From Agelas oroides (lineage: Eukaryota; Porifera; Demospongiae; Agelasida; Agelasidae), in the NCBI GenBank assembly GCA_949130485.1, contig OX422188.1:9589443-9653442 (forward strand): a stretch of DNA of 64,000 nt, in the 5' to 3' direction. Below, in pieces: positions 34,195-50,881 of the stretch; position 1 is the first letter of the stretch; each line of letters begins with the position of its first letter. Made by a program: the position numbers and the translations under genes. The notes under the pieces were generated by a model, which was given only the letters and a program-made list of their open reading frames with translations, did no database searches and was not told where the DNA came from.

Positions 34195-35284
34195 CTAATA
34201 CAGTTCCTTCACCTGGTGTCCTGACCTGCAGAGCCCACGAGGCCTGGACCCTCCCAACCAAATTGCAAAACACTGGTACATACCACTATGCTCCTCTGGA
34301 ATGAAAGAGTACTTAAAGCTGTCTGTCTTTGCAGTAAATCCTGACAATGTATGGGGGGCTAAGCTTCGTAGATTGAAAGGGTTGTCTCTTGCAGAGATGG
34401 GAACATTTGGAAAGTCAGCAAGACCATGTACAATTTTGTACATTACACTGAGTTTCATCTGCTTTCTCCTGGCAGCGAGAGTCGGGAGATTTAGGCTACT
34501 GCACAACATAGAATAACTAGCATCCCACTGTTTTGAACAGACTCGCAAGGCAAACTTCTGAACTGATTCTAGCATATCTATATCTTTCTGTAGGTAAGGG
34601 TCCCAAACTTGACAGGCATATTCAAGATGGGGTCTGATGTTAGAGACATAGAGTTGCTTTAGGGTGGTAGTATCTGCATCTTGGTAAAATTGCCTATAGA
34701 GCATTCCAACCAGCCTTCTTGCTTTGGTGCATATCATATTTATGTGGGCAGTCCAGGATAGATCAGCAGTAATAAGAACGCCTAAATATTTAAATTCAGT
34801 GACTCTGTCAAGGGGGATGCCATTCAGGTTGATTGTGGGTGGTAACTCTTTTGCTCTTTTCCGAGATATGGTCATGTATTTGCACTTGCTTGTATTAAAT
34901 TGAAGGTGGTTATCGGCAATCCACGTGGCGATAGCATTAATGTCCTGTTGCAGCAACCAGTAATCTTCATAGGAGTATATTGGTCGATATAGAACCATAT
35001 CATCAGCATACAGCACGATAGTTCCATCTGAGAGAGTGACTGACTCAACCCCATCAATGTAAATAAGAAACAATAGCGGGCCCAATACTTTCTTTCCTCA
35101 CTCCGTTGAGCTTTGGAATTTACTACCATCTGATGTGGCTCTGGCAAATTATAACTCTTTTAAAAATTCTATTTTAAATATACTTTAACTGTGTAATATT
35201 AGATGGGTACATACCATGTATTAGCGACATGTATGCTATTGTATGTATCCCTGACATGTAATCTCATGCAGAATTATTATACAC

Positions 35285-35315
<31 letters not shown>

Positions 35316-35420
35316 ATTGAATGTAGGTGGATAGCCCCTGGTCTCATCCAGCCCATAACAAACCAGTCACTACAGGCACACACTTCCAGGTATATAGTAA
35401 GCAGCAAGAGCACAAACTTT
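34195..35420 (-). pseudogene. Probable Ig-like exon of the receptor, split by a LINE insertion
   Basis: If the LINE (about 34305-35313) is removed, the minus strand reads GAIHLHSIPEEHSGMYQCFA in one frame, with upstream ACSDWFVMGW. This is the E-F strand pattern of an Ig domain (D/H-S-G-x-Y-x-C). The left part (34195-34305) holds EEHSGMYQCFAIWLGG and the right part (35314 onward) holds GAIHLHSI. The joining is my inference. The exon may belong to the Ig receptor or to an older copy of it. Splice borders were not resolved. Confidence 0.4.
34305..35313. mobile_element. 5'-inverted (twin-primed) non-LTR retrotransposon insertion
   Basis: The minus strand ~34305-35090 encodes reverse transcriptase from VLGPLLFLIYIDG through the YADD box to DSFKYSF. 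The plus strand from ~35090 encodes the next residues FFPHSVELWNLLPSD up to a TAA, followed by a 3' UTR and an A-run at 35285-35313. The two halves join exactly in protein order, so this is one LINE whose 5' part is inverted. The protein resembles CR1/Jockey/L2-type RTs. The 5' end is truncated inside the RT palm. Confidence 0.85.
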
Positions 35421-35604
35421 GACTAAGATATGATGGTGGGATCAGATCGAAGTGTACCGAACCATTGCATGTAGAGTGATGCTACGTAAATACCTGCCTG
35501 TGCAGATGCTAATTGGTGATAATTGAAGCCGCGTACGTAGGGCGGGATGATAAACAAAACCAGTGAACTTCTATATAGATCTATGGCTATAGTGCCGGCC
35601 GCGT

Positions 35605-35731
35605 TTAATTTGACGTCTGGACATGTACTGTCTCTACAGTGTCTAAGTTTGTGTATGGAGGGGAAGGCTTGTCTGTCCTCCTTGTAGTCTGTCCTCTGGT
35701 TATTCGAGGGGTGCCAGGGGAAGGCCTGTCT
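35605..35731 (-). CDS. Candidate Pro/Thr-rich exon of the Ig receptor locus
   Basis: After a strong acceptor (TTTTTCTACAG) the minus strand reads DRPSPGTPRITRGQTT and PSPPYTNLDTVETV to a TAA. It is phase-1 compatible with the signal-peptide exon at 36044-36145. It could be a short alternative terminal exon or chance. Confidence 0.3.
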
Positions 35732-36043
35732 GTAGAAAAATGAATGACTATATAGTTTCCATGAGGTAGCCTACTGAATGGAAAGTGAACATGCGAGGCC
35801 AACGGCGTCTGCATGGGAGCAGTCCGCTCAGGAAAGGTATAATTATATAGTCTCGCAAACCTTACGCTTCGGAGTACGCCTCAGCGGCCCCACGCAGCGT
35901 TCATACAGTAGCTAAATGCGCGCGTTCGTCGCAAGCGCCGTAATAATAATTATCGCACCAAATTTTGTTTCTTCTCCCGAAGCAAAATCCTTTGCATGAC
36001 AGGTAATTACAGTACAAGTTCTTTCAAACGCTAACTCACCGCG

Positions 36044-36145
36044 CGTAGAATAAGCTCGGTCTACTGCTGAAAACAGCAATAAAGGCGCGGTGAACAACGT
36101 AGTCCAGTAGCACAACATTTGTAGGCAGGTCCAACTCCTTGCCAT
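36044..36145 (-). CDS. Signal-peptide first exon, probably of the Ig receptor
   Basis: ATG at 36145 (minus) begins MARSWTCLQMLCYWTTLF, followed by APLLLFSAVDRAYST, a good signal peptide. A GTGAGT donor in phase 1 follows at 36043. All Ig exons downstream on this strand start in phase 1, so it would splice to them. The link is inferred from phase, strand and order only. Confidence 0.5.
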
Positions 36146-36550
36146 TGTCCTTCGGTCTGAATTTTTGTTTCATAATTAATAGTCATGGTATAAAATTACA
36201 TAGGCCTACTAGTCTACGCCCCAAAAGTTGGGCGATTGGCAAAACGAATTCATCGACGGTCGATATGAATGCTGCACTGCGCGCGCACAGAGACAACGGT
36301 GTGATCAGCGAGACTAACCTGCACTGTGCGTCTCCTTGGGGCCAGTCTTAGGCGTCAGAAGCACACGAAGCAATTGTAGCGACAAATTTCATCAGTTGGA
36401 GCAAAAAGTGTGGTATAGGTAAGTTAACAGTGCATGGTTTTGTAGTACGTAACGAGCGTCACCTTCACCGCTGGCGAGCCACGTAACACACTGCCTGTCT
36501 GTCAATGAATCTGTGTATTCTTGTATTTTGTATCTAGATATAGCTACAAG
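36146..36550. promoter_or_regulatory. Shared spacer of a divergent gene pair
   Basis: This ~400-bp interval separates the minus-strand signal-peptide exon (start 36145) from the plus-strand membrane-protein gene (start 36551). It is relatively rich in CG (GCGCGCGC near 36278), as in a bidirectional promoter. No TATA box stands out. Confidence 0.35.
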
Positions 36551-37360
36551 ATGGACTTGAGGACGTTTGCACAACTGACAATGGTTTTGGCGGCAGTCTT
36601 GCCTCTTGCAGCAAGTAGTTGTTATCCTGACCCTGTGAAATCTGCCCCATTTTGCAACATGCTTTATCAACAAATGGAAAACGCTTTACTGAAGGACTCT
36701 GGAAATCTATTCAGGCTTCGCCAAGCCTACTTCCCAAATACGCAAGCTGAACCGACTGTTCTTAGAGTTACACTCGTTGTGCGTCTTCATAATGTTTCCT
36801 CTGAGCTCTGTGATGGCTCTGTTAACAGCAGTGACTTAGGCTTGTTGCAACTATCCCATAAACTATTCTGGACCAGTTCAGCCATATATTCAGCTATGAA
36901 CCCAAGGATCATGGACCTACTGTTACCAGAGACACTGTACCTTCTCAACCCGCTAACGAACTCCTACTATGACTCCACTGTGAATGATCTAACTCTTATT
37001 CTGATCATCGATTCACTGCCATGCTTGCCATCATCATGTCAGATTGAAGATGCCCTGATGGACTTGACTACCCAGGTACACACTACAATGGCTCACTACA
37101 ATGGCTAATTTACTAGCTTCATGTTATGTTTCTGTACTATATAGATATAATAGCTCAAGTCATGTACAAGTCATGTGTATACATATAAATTAAAGTACAT
37201 TTTTGTGTCACTAGTCATTCTCAGGTCACGACTCAGCTTTTTTTTTTTTTTACTTACACTTTTGGTTCATGGGGAAATGAGGCAATGTACTAGAACACCA
37301 CATGACTGGCAAATCAGAATAAAATATCCACATTACCTACAGTTTGTGTACTTTCTATCA

Positions 37361-37419
<59 letters not shown>

Positions 37420-37553
37420 CACGACTCAGCTTTTTTTTTTTTTTACTTACACTTTTGGTTCATGGGGAAATGAGGCAATGTACTAGAACACCACATGACT
37501 GGCAAATCAGAATAAAGTATCCACATTACCTACAGTTTGTGTACTTTCTATCA

Positions 37554-37602
<49 letters not shown>

Positions 37603-37735
37603 CACGACTCAGCTTTTTTTTTTTTTACTTACACTTTTGGTTCATGGGGAAATGAGGCAATGTACTAGAACATCACATGACTGGCAAATCAGAATAAAAT
37701 ATCCACATTACCTACAGTTTGTGTACTTTCTATCA

Positions 37736-37806
<71 letters not shown>

Positions 37807-38775
37807 CTCAAGGCATATGCTAACAGGCAAGGTAAACTTGACTCCTGGAACTCAGTATACAGAGGGTATTCCAGTCAACAACATGCTCCTGAAGTGGCGA
37901 TTGTATTTTTCTATGTTCCAACATTGCTTTTGCTTGCAGCTATGATTTTACTAGTCTTCAAGGGCATTACCACCAAAAAATTCAAAGATTTATGGAACAA
38001 AATAATCAATGAAGAGGAGCCTTCCTACATTTTATTCATCACAATGTATATAATGATCGCTATTATCAACTACATATTCTTTTTGATGGAGCTGGTTGGA
38101 GTACTGCTGTGGAGTCTTACCGGTGAATTAGTTGGAGCAGGTGTCACAGTTTCAAAGGTTATTCACATTCTGATCAGCTGCATATTGCCTGGAATTGTGG
38201 CCATATTCATTGCTCGATCTGTGTCTAATGTTGAGGCTCACAGCAAAGAAATGCCCAAGCACTTGAAACGTGCTATGTATTTTTTTACATTTGGAGTTGG
38301 ATGGTGTATATCACGTAAACGATGCTGTGATCGCCTGGTACAAGAAACATTAGTGGCCATGAACTTTCTGGTCTTTGTAGCAATTCTTGCATGGTGTGTA
38401 ATTCCGACGGTTGTGCTTGCTTTTGCAGATCCTGTGGAAACAATTTCAGTAGTATCCCTGGCAGTTTGTTTGTTTTTGCTCATAGCCATTGCAATGTCAA
38501 TGTTTATACTTTTCGCAGATAAATCTAAAGCATCAATAACCCTGGTGGCTCTGGTTGTCATCTTGATTGGTTGTGTGGTGATCTCCTTGATAGTATTGTA
38601 TCTGTACATCATAGAGAAAGGTGCAAGCACAGGAGGAGTGTCAGGCGCCATTGCTGCCTTCATCCCCACAACCATAACTGCAGTAGCACTTTGGTTTTTA
38701 AAGCGGTCACTCAAGAAATACCAACAAAATGCTCAAAGCATAAGTGACATGCAAAATAAAGCTGACAACCCCTAA
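36551..38775 (+). CDS. Unrecognised secretory-pathway multi-pass membrane protein
   Basis: Two exons, 36551-37075 and 37807-38775, phase 0, about 497 residues. It has an N-terminal signal peptide (TMVLAAVLPLAASSCYPD), then a ~175-residue extracellular domain with several Cys and N-glycosylation sites (NVSS, NSSD). About seven hydrophobic segments follow, beginning VAIVFFYVPTLLLLAAMILL and ending AFIPTTITAVALWFL, then a short tail rich in Lys, Gln and Asn. The layout (Cys-containing ectodomain plus ~7 helices) looks receptor-like, but I recognise no family and found no GPCR signature. The intron is mostly a tandem repeat. AATAAA at 38792-38797 follows 17 bp after the stop. Confidence 0.75.
37225..37806. 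repeat. ~190-bp tandem repeat, 3 copies, each with an embedded (CA)n
   Basis: Each copy starts GTCACGACTCAGCTTTTTTT and ends in ACTTTCTATCACTCAC plus a CA run. Copies start near 37225, 37419 and 37601. The last CA run reaches the acceptor of the membrane-protein gene at 37807. Confidence 0.95.
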
Positions 38776-38791
38776 TAATGCCCATTGCTAT

Positions 38792-38797
38792 AATAAA
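38792..38797 (+). terminator. Polyadenylation signal AATAAA
   Basis: Canonical hexamer 17 bp after the TAA of the 36551-38775 gene. Confidence 0.7.
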
Positions 38798-40000
38798 GAC
38801 TTGACAAAAAACGAACTTTGTGTATAGTAGAAAAGACTAGTATTTAGTTGTACGTTTTATATGTAGTTTGCATAATTATTGATGTTTCTTGTTTGTTTGT
38901 TTTTTGCATTATTATAATAATTATGGCAAAGTTATCCACCAGCACCAACTGAGAGATTTGCACTGCATAGTACTGTACCTTCTTTTACAGTGGGAGGTTT
39001 GGGTTAAATCCAGCACTAACACTGGTGTAATTATTACAAGTTATATCATGATTGATAGAACATACAGCATCATGTTGCAACAGTCTAAGTTAGTGACTGA
39101 TAATATTATAAATTATGTTACAGTAGAAATATAGATCCTTGGAAACATAAAGGAAGAAATCAGGTGATGTACTAAGATGTGCCTTTCAATGCATTTACGA
39201 GCCTGCATAGGAAAGACAGGAATAAATAACATTAAATGAAAGGTTTGGATGATAAAATCATTATCACCATAATACACAGCTAGCATTGTTCCCAGCCTGT
39301 AAGTGGTGGGGCCTAACAGGATTAACAGTTTGCAAGTAAGTCTAATTATTGCCGAGCAGCTCAGCGCAAGGCTACTAATCTGCAGTGTAGGCTGTTCTCA
39401 GTTGGTGGGACGTGGCTTATGCACAAACAGCTCTGTTTTACACAAGTTGTGTACACTTACATAAGTTATTAGTTCCAGCGCTGTAGCGGCACTAGCAGTC
39501 TGATTGTCGACAACATCAAAAATTATGGAACGAAGAAGGTAAGCAGAGTGAAGCAAAGACAGCAATGGTGAAGTTATGCCATGCCATTTTGGTGCTAGGC
39601 GAAGGCTGCGACACTTTGCTGGTGTCTGCAAACTCCTCAAAACCATGCTCGCCACCTTTCGTTCACCCTGCCTCGAGCTCTGCACCCCTCAGTCTATGAC
39701 CATTGCATTACTTGCACAAGGCTTACTCTGTGCATGCATATATCTATATAGTTTAATGTAAGATCTCAAATGTTTATGTATACCACCAGAACACATTAAT
39801 ACACTAAAGATAGAACAATAATAAATGAAGGGCTCAACCACAGTAGGCTAAACTACCAAAACATTTGGGTTGCTTAAAAAATTCAACATGCTTCAGTCCA
39901 CCCACCTTGAAAATAATCCCACCCCCTTTCTTCAGGCTAAATTTTTTCCAGATCCAAGTTTTAATTATGATGGGTATTGTGCACGACTACCTTCCTAGTA
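38798..40000. other. Gene-free stretch
   Basis: AT-rich spacer. A minus-strand open frame at 39398-39685 (KVASMVLRSLQTPAKCRSL...) has no recognisable domain and no clear splice sites, so I do not call it a gene. Confidence 0.35.
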
Positions 40001-40002
40001 TT

Positions 40003-40526
40003 GTAGATCTGGAAACTTTTATGTTGTAATTTTCGCGATTTATTATTATTTCATGTAAAAATATTTTCATGGTCTAGGACACTCACAAAAAGTTTTTAAC
40101 GGTATTCTACGTTCCCAGGTTCAGTGATCTGGAATGAGACTACATGAAACATGAAGTACGACTACAAAAAGCTTCCTGCATTCGTGGCTGTTGACAAACT
40201 ACTCGCGTGTGAAGGGGTACTGATGAATGCTGTACATAGACATGTACTGTGGCAGTAAAGATGGACGATTATTGGACACTGAGAAAGTTGTCACGCATTT
40301 GCCATGAGTCAATTTAGGGTATCAAAGAAGTGGCCGTCTCACACAAAATAACTAGCTTGCTGTGCTGTAAAACGAAGAAGAGCCGTGTTGCGCAAAACAA
40401 CTAGCTAGCTGCGTTGTGAAACCATGTGTGCAAAAATGTGCTGACCATAATCATTATTCATGTTTCTATTTTCATAGTTTACGCAAACCATGAAAATATT
40501 TTAAAACGAAAATTTCCAGATCTACA
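40003..40526. mobile_element. MITE-like inverted repeat element, ~524 bp
   Basis: The left end GTAGATCTGGAAACTTTTAT...TATTTTCATGGT and the right end ACCATGAAAATATTTTAAAA...TTTCCAGATCTAC are imperfect inverted repeats of about 50-70 bp. No coding capacity was found. Confidence 0.65.
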
Positions 40527-40959
40527 GCAGTTATGCGTCTGAGTCCAGGACACATGCTTGCAATGTCTCAGGTGAATTACACAATGGCCATTTTGGGCAC
40601 AGCTAGTTTCTTAGTAGTTAAAACATCTATGTGGCAGTCCTGGATAGAATTTGAATATTATTCCGCTATGTATTTTCAGATATTTAAGAGTCTATGAAGT
40701 GCATATAAGCCCCCACGAACAGAAGTTAAGTGATACAGCACTTCAAAGTCTGTGATGTATTCAAAATATGCAATGGAATAATAGTTGGCTTCTATCTGGG
40801 ACTGCCTTATATAACTTTTCCACATGGGTACATGGGGTCCAGGCTGCTCCTATCACCCAACATATTTCTGTCTGCCAGTTTTGGAGTTCCACCCATTGTT
40901 TACACATATGGAGATTATTTTGGTACTAGAGGGTAATTGCATAAGCAACCTGAGCCCAA

Positions 40960-41275
40960 ATCATACCTTACAACTGACAACCCACAGAACATCTGTGAAG
41001 GAGACACTACCATCACACTTCACAAAGATGATGCTTTTGACAAAAGCTGATGACTCTCTCACAGATGTTCAGTAGTCACTATATCTGCAAGATCTTGGTT
41101 GTTGTTGCACAGATGTTCGGTTACTAACTGCAAGATGCCGGATTAAGATAGTCTGGGAAGCTTCCTCTCCAGTTGTCTTATGCAATCAGCAAAATATATA
41201 GTGCGTAACCACTGTCTCTTCTGCTTGTCTGCAACCAGGGTAACCACTCTGTGGTTAAAACAACCAATTTGTTTT
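40960..41275. mobile_element. Diverged copy of the palindromic element at 52801-53190
   Basis: Shared phrases include GACAACCCACAGAACATCTGTGAAGGAG, TCACAGATGTTC, and the right end CTGCTTGTCTGCAACCAGGGTAACCACTCTGTGGTTAAAACAACC. The left arm is partly lost. Confidence 0.7.
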
Positions 41276-42200
41276 TGCAGTGTGATAACTGTAAACAAGA
41301 GGTGGAATTCTCAAGAGAGGAAAAATGGATTGAGATAAGCTGGTTTCCAATTGTGTAAACATAGGGTGGAACAAACTGATAACTGGATGTTTACTCAAGG
41401 AAAACAATGCTATAAAACTTCGACCTGACAAAGGGGGTGGATTTTTTTTCAAGTTGAGCATACTGGCTATGGTACATGTGTATTGTGTATTGTACAAAAA
41501 TCAACTTAGACATCTTCAACAACTGTTCATTGGCCTGTACATGAGGCTAGGCAGTCCTTGAACAGTAGCTCTTGAAAAGAGAAAGTCAGTGCTCAGCTTT
41601 TCTTCAGTCATCCAGAACTGCTGAGCGAGGGAGTTCAGGTAAGGCAGACTACACTGCCTAGTGTAGAAACTGCTCAATGATGTAGATCGACCACTGAATT
41701 TGCTCGCTTGTTCAGATGAAAGTCAAGCTGGATGTTCACTCTGAACTCGCCTGCTGATAGTCTCCACTTACTCACTTCTGCCACCATGTAATTGTCGACA
41801 CGGTTGGCCAGACTAGGTATTGAACTGGAGCTAGTTCAACCACTTACTCTGCAGCGATGGAGATCACATATGACTCATAATGACTGTAGCTCTGGGGACC
41901 CCCCCCCCCAAGCAGAGGCAAGACTGCAATGCAACTACCAAGCCTCGAGCTCGCTACGCTTACATCATGCCTCCTAGTATGTCACGCCTCCTGTGTACGT
42001 TACGCCTCCTGTATTTGTCATGCCTGCTGTATTTGTCATGCCTCCTATGTGTACGTCACAATCATCAAGCCTCACTCCACTTCGCTGCACTCAGCAATAA
42101 TCAGATTTTGCACAATAATGTTTGAACCTGCATACATAACCAGACCCTTTATTTTACCATTCAACACTGCAGGCTCCAATGCTAGATCAGAATTTTCATA
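41276..42200. other. Spacer downstream of ARL1, possible tRNA-like/LTR remnant
   Basis: On the minus strand a tRNA-like box pair (AGTAAGTGGTTGAACTAG and CAGTTCAATACC) lies at ~41800-41860. ACAATTACA followed by TGGTGGCAGAAGTG at ~41775-41795 resembles an LTR end plus primer-binding site. Short CATGCCTCCTGTATTTGT repeats lie at 41985-42060. The last ARL1 exon should be in or beyond this stretch but was not found. Confidence 0.3.
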
Positions 42201-42201
42201 C

Positions 42202-44862
42202 CATTCCATTGCTTCTTCTAGTCCCTCCCCCTTGATTGCAGAGGTCTTGAAGATTGCCCAAGTTCTGTTCTTGAGAGCAGAAAGTCCTAAGGCTGTTGAG
42301 ATTTCTGAGGGTGTCATTGCTCCTTCTATGTCCTTTAGATGTGGAGAGAGGAGGAGAAGGCAGGAGGAGGGAGAAAGGGAAGAATGAGAGAGGGGGAGTA
42401 GAAGCAAAAAAGAAGAGGGAAAGGAGGAGAGGAGGAGGAAGAAGGGAGAGCAGGAAAAAGGGAAATGAATAAAATTTACTTTACTTCTGTGAAGCAAAGT
42501 AAGCAATACACAAACTACAGACTCACCTGTTTGTTTGCAAAGACCATCAGTAATGCCTTCCTTAATTCCTCTTCCTGTGAGGAAGGAAGAAACATCCCTC
42601 AAGTGCCAGTTACAAGGTTTCATACCTGCTGCCCAACAATGTCACCACAATTCATCACATCAAGATCTTAATTCTGTACACTAGTCTTGAGCCGCCATCT
42701 TTGTGTACAGTACATCAATGGCAATAGATGTGGTATCGATTGAAAATCCCCCAGATATATACATACATACATATCAATACATACAAGAAGCATTGTAAGT
42801 ATATCTCTCCATTTCAAAGTTGCCATAGAAGGTACTATCTTCCTTGTATACCAACATGGCGGTTGTTTTCTGTTTCCCTTTGTATTCTCAAAGGTGATGA
42901 TGACACATGAAAAAGCTTGTGTGCCTCGTCACACACTGCAGGCAGTGTAGGAAAAAGCCGTGTGCATGAATTCAGCCTGTGGATAAAAACTGACCTCTAG
43001 CATTGAGACTAGCTCCGATTTTGAAATTGCCAGTCTGTCTCTGTCAGCACTGTCCACAACATAGATGATGGCATCTGTGTTGGCATAGTAACATCTCCAA
43101 TACGGTCTGTGCAGAGAGAGGATAACCCTTCAATTAAAGCCCACCAGCCATTACATCATAATGGTGATGGAATCATACAACAGTTGATGTAACAAGTACA
43201 ACAACAATAATGTATTGGCTATGGAACTGGCGGATATTTAGCCTTGTACCCAGCCCCAGTGTTTGTCACTTGTAATATCCCCAACAACTGGGGTTAGCTA
43301 CTGTAACAATGCTTCCAAACAATTTCTCATGCAACATAAACTATTGCATGTCCCAAGTAATTTTCTGCATATTAAACAGAAGGTGTACCTTATACTGGTC
43401 TGTCCGCCTAGGTCCCATACTGTGGTAAACAGGAACGCATCATATGAATGTGAATGTAGGAGGGATTCTCCATTGAAATTACGACTAAAGTATCTAGCTA
43501 CTTGTACATGTTGTCAAAACATTGGCAAACTACTGAAAGTGTTCTTATTGTGGATACTTGCATAACTTACAATGTACTCATTGCAATATGCAAGCAAGAC
43601 ATCACTAAGTAAAAGTATCATTAATGAAAAGGGAGGTACCTCCCTCCCCTCTTCTTTTACTTCAACACGTATCCCCTCCTCTCTCCTCCCACTCTTCCCT
43701 TACTTCAACATGCAAAAAGCAGTCAAACTATCTGTTGTCTGCTCACAAACAGTACTGCTAACGGGCTTTTCTTTCAATATACAATGGCACAAGCACACAG
43801 AGACAATACAGCATGCACCCAAGACACTTAGATGAATTTGCATTTCCAACTCTTCCAACATTTTGCATTTCCAACAGCACAACTGTAATTTTATATCATA
43901 CCTTGAAACTTGAGGTTCTTATATGTGACAGACTCCACATTGAAACCAATCGCTTGGAGAGAAAGGAAGAATAGGAAAAGGCAGGTATATAAATTTGAAG
44001 AACAGAGATGTTGCTGAATGTGTAAAACTGTGTATAAACAAAAACAAACTCCAATCAACATGGTACACAGTACACTGCAAAATTTACAAACGACACTTTC
44101 CCCTGATGTTTATAGATGGACACAAAATTTGCAGTAAGACTCGTCACCATGGCAATGGATGATCATACCTAATCTCCCTCTTCCTACCCACCACTCACAT
44201 CAACCTCCCTCCCTCTTCCTACCCACCACTCACATCAACCTCCCTCCCTCCTCCTACCCACCACTCACATCAACCTCCCTCCTCCTCCTACCCACCACTC
44301 ACATCAACCTCCCTCCTCCTACCCACCACTCACATCAACCTCCCTCCTCCTACCCACCACTCACATCAACCTCCCTCCTCCTCCTACCCACCACTCACAT
44401 CAACCTCCCTCCTCCTCCTACCCACCACTCACATCAACCTCCCTCCTCCTACCCACCACTCACATCAACCTCCCTCCTCCTACCCACCACTCACATCAAC
44501 CTTCCTCCTTCCACTACCCACACAGCTACGATGGTGGGGAGCACACAAAAGAAAAGAATCCCGACCACTTACTGGGTATTGTTGTGACAACCTCTCCCAC
44601 TTGTAGTCGGTACAGAATGGTAGTCTTGCCGGCTCCGTCCAGCCCTAGAATAAGTACACGTAACTCCTTTGACCCCCACAGTCCTGAAAACAACCGAGTA
44701 AAAATGCCACCTGGATGTAGTTCGTGTGTATGTTTGTGGAGAGACCAAGGTACCATAGTTACTCAACACAATTCTCAGATATGCTAGGAGAGCCCCACTC
44801 TCAGCGTTCTCCTCCATCACCACTGTCACCTAGGTACCATAGCTACCCTCTATCTTACCCAT
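42202..44862 (-). CDS. ARL1: ADP-ribosylation factor-like GTPase 1 (last exon not resolved)
   Basis: Minus-strand exons: 44859-44862 (only ATGG), 44573-44710, 43902-43952, 43389-43419, 42995-43106, 42527-42574, 42202-42332, all in phase, giving 171 complete codons plus two bases. The protein starts [21 protein letters not shown], so the N-myristoylation Gly2 codon is split by intron 1. G1 is [10 protein letters not shown]3 WDLGGQ, G4 NKQD across an exon junction, G5 TSA. ARL1 is ~181 residues. The final ~9 residues should come from a small exon after the GTATGA donor at 42201, which I could not place. ARL1 cycles with GTP at the trans-Golgi and recruits GRIP-domain golgins. Introns contain a 30-36 bp minisatellite. 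It is divergent from cathepsin D with 260 bp between starts. Confidence 0.9.
44163..44512. repeat. Minisatellite in ARL1 intron 2
   Basis: About eleven units of CCACTCACATCAACCTCCCT plus CC(T)CCTCCTACCCA, 30-39 bp long depending on the CTC/TCC run. It occupies the intron just before exon 44573-44710 on the minus strand. Confidence 0.95.
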
Positions 44863-45122
44863 GTCTTCTCATCAATAAGATGAAGCAAGCTCTTTGCAGT
44901 CGTGCCAACCCAAACCCGAATACGTGGACAAAATAATTTTCAAACTTCCATCTGACGAATAATTAGAGTACCCGGCACTTTGGCGCGCGCCTCGATAAAT
45001 ATTCAACATCACATGACTAACCTCGAGCTAATTTGTGGCATGTGGGTTTCTACCTCTGCTGCACTTATATAAACTTCACGACAGAAGTCAACAAGCCAAC
45101 AAGTTCCTTGCAAACGGAGACG
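44863..45122. promoter_or_regulatory. Bidirectional promoter region of ARL1 (-) and cathepsin D (+), with TATA box
   Basis: Only 260 bp separate the ATG of ARL1 from that of cathepsin D. TATATAAA at 45066-45073, about 50 bp before the cathepsin D start, is a good TATA box for the plus-strand gene. A GC-rich GGCGCGCGCC lies at ~44983. Confidence 0.55.
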
Positions 45123-50493
<5,371 letters not shown>

Positions 50494-50818
50494 CTCTCCC
50501 CTCATCCTTAGGCCTAAATTGATGGTGTTCATAATGTACTCCTCCCACCAATTCATGTTATTTAGGACTTTGGACCATTTGCTACATGTTTATAATATAC
50601 TATTAGGACATTGTAAGCTACTTGTGTATATAGGACTGTAGACTGGCTTACTCTTGTTTGACAAATGTGGCTGCAATTTTGTTATCGATGTGGCTTTTAT
50701 TCTCCCTTGGGCATTAGTGATACAACTTATATTACACTGCTGCGCTGTTCTAGTCTCATAGGCCAAGCCTTGGACTGCTGTTTTGACGTTACAAATTTCT
50801 ATCTATCTACCTACCTAC

Positions 50819-50881
<63 letters not shown>

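Noticed and set aside
39398-39685. Minus-strand open frame of 95 residues
   Set aside because: No domain, no signal peptide and no convincing splice partners. Kept as spacer.
42072-42201. Read-through C terminus of ARL1 ([12 protein letters not shown]...)
   Set aside because: A good GTATGA donor follows GAATG exactly where ARL1 genes splice, and the extension does not match the conserved C terminus.
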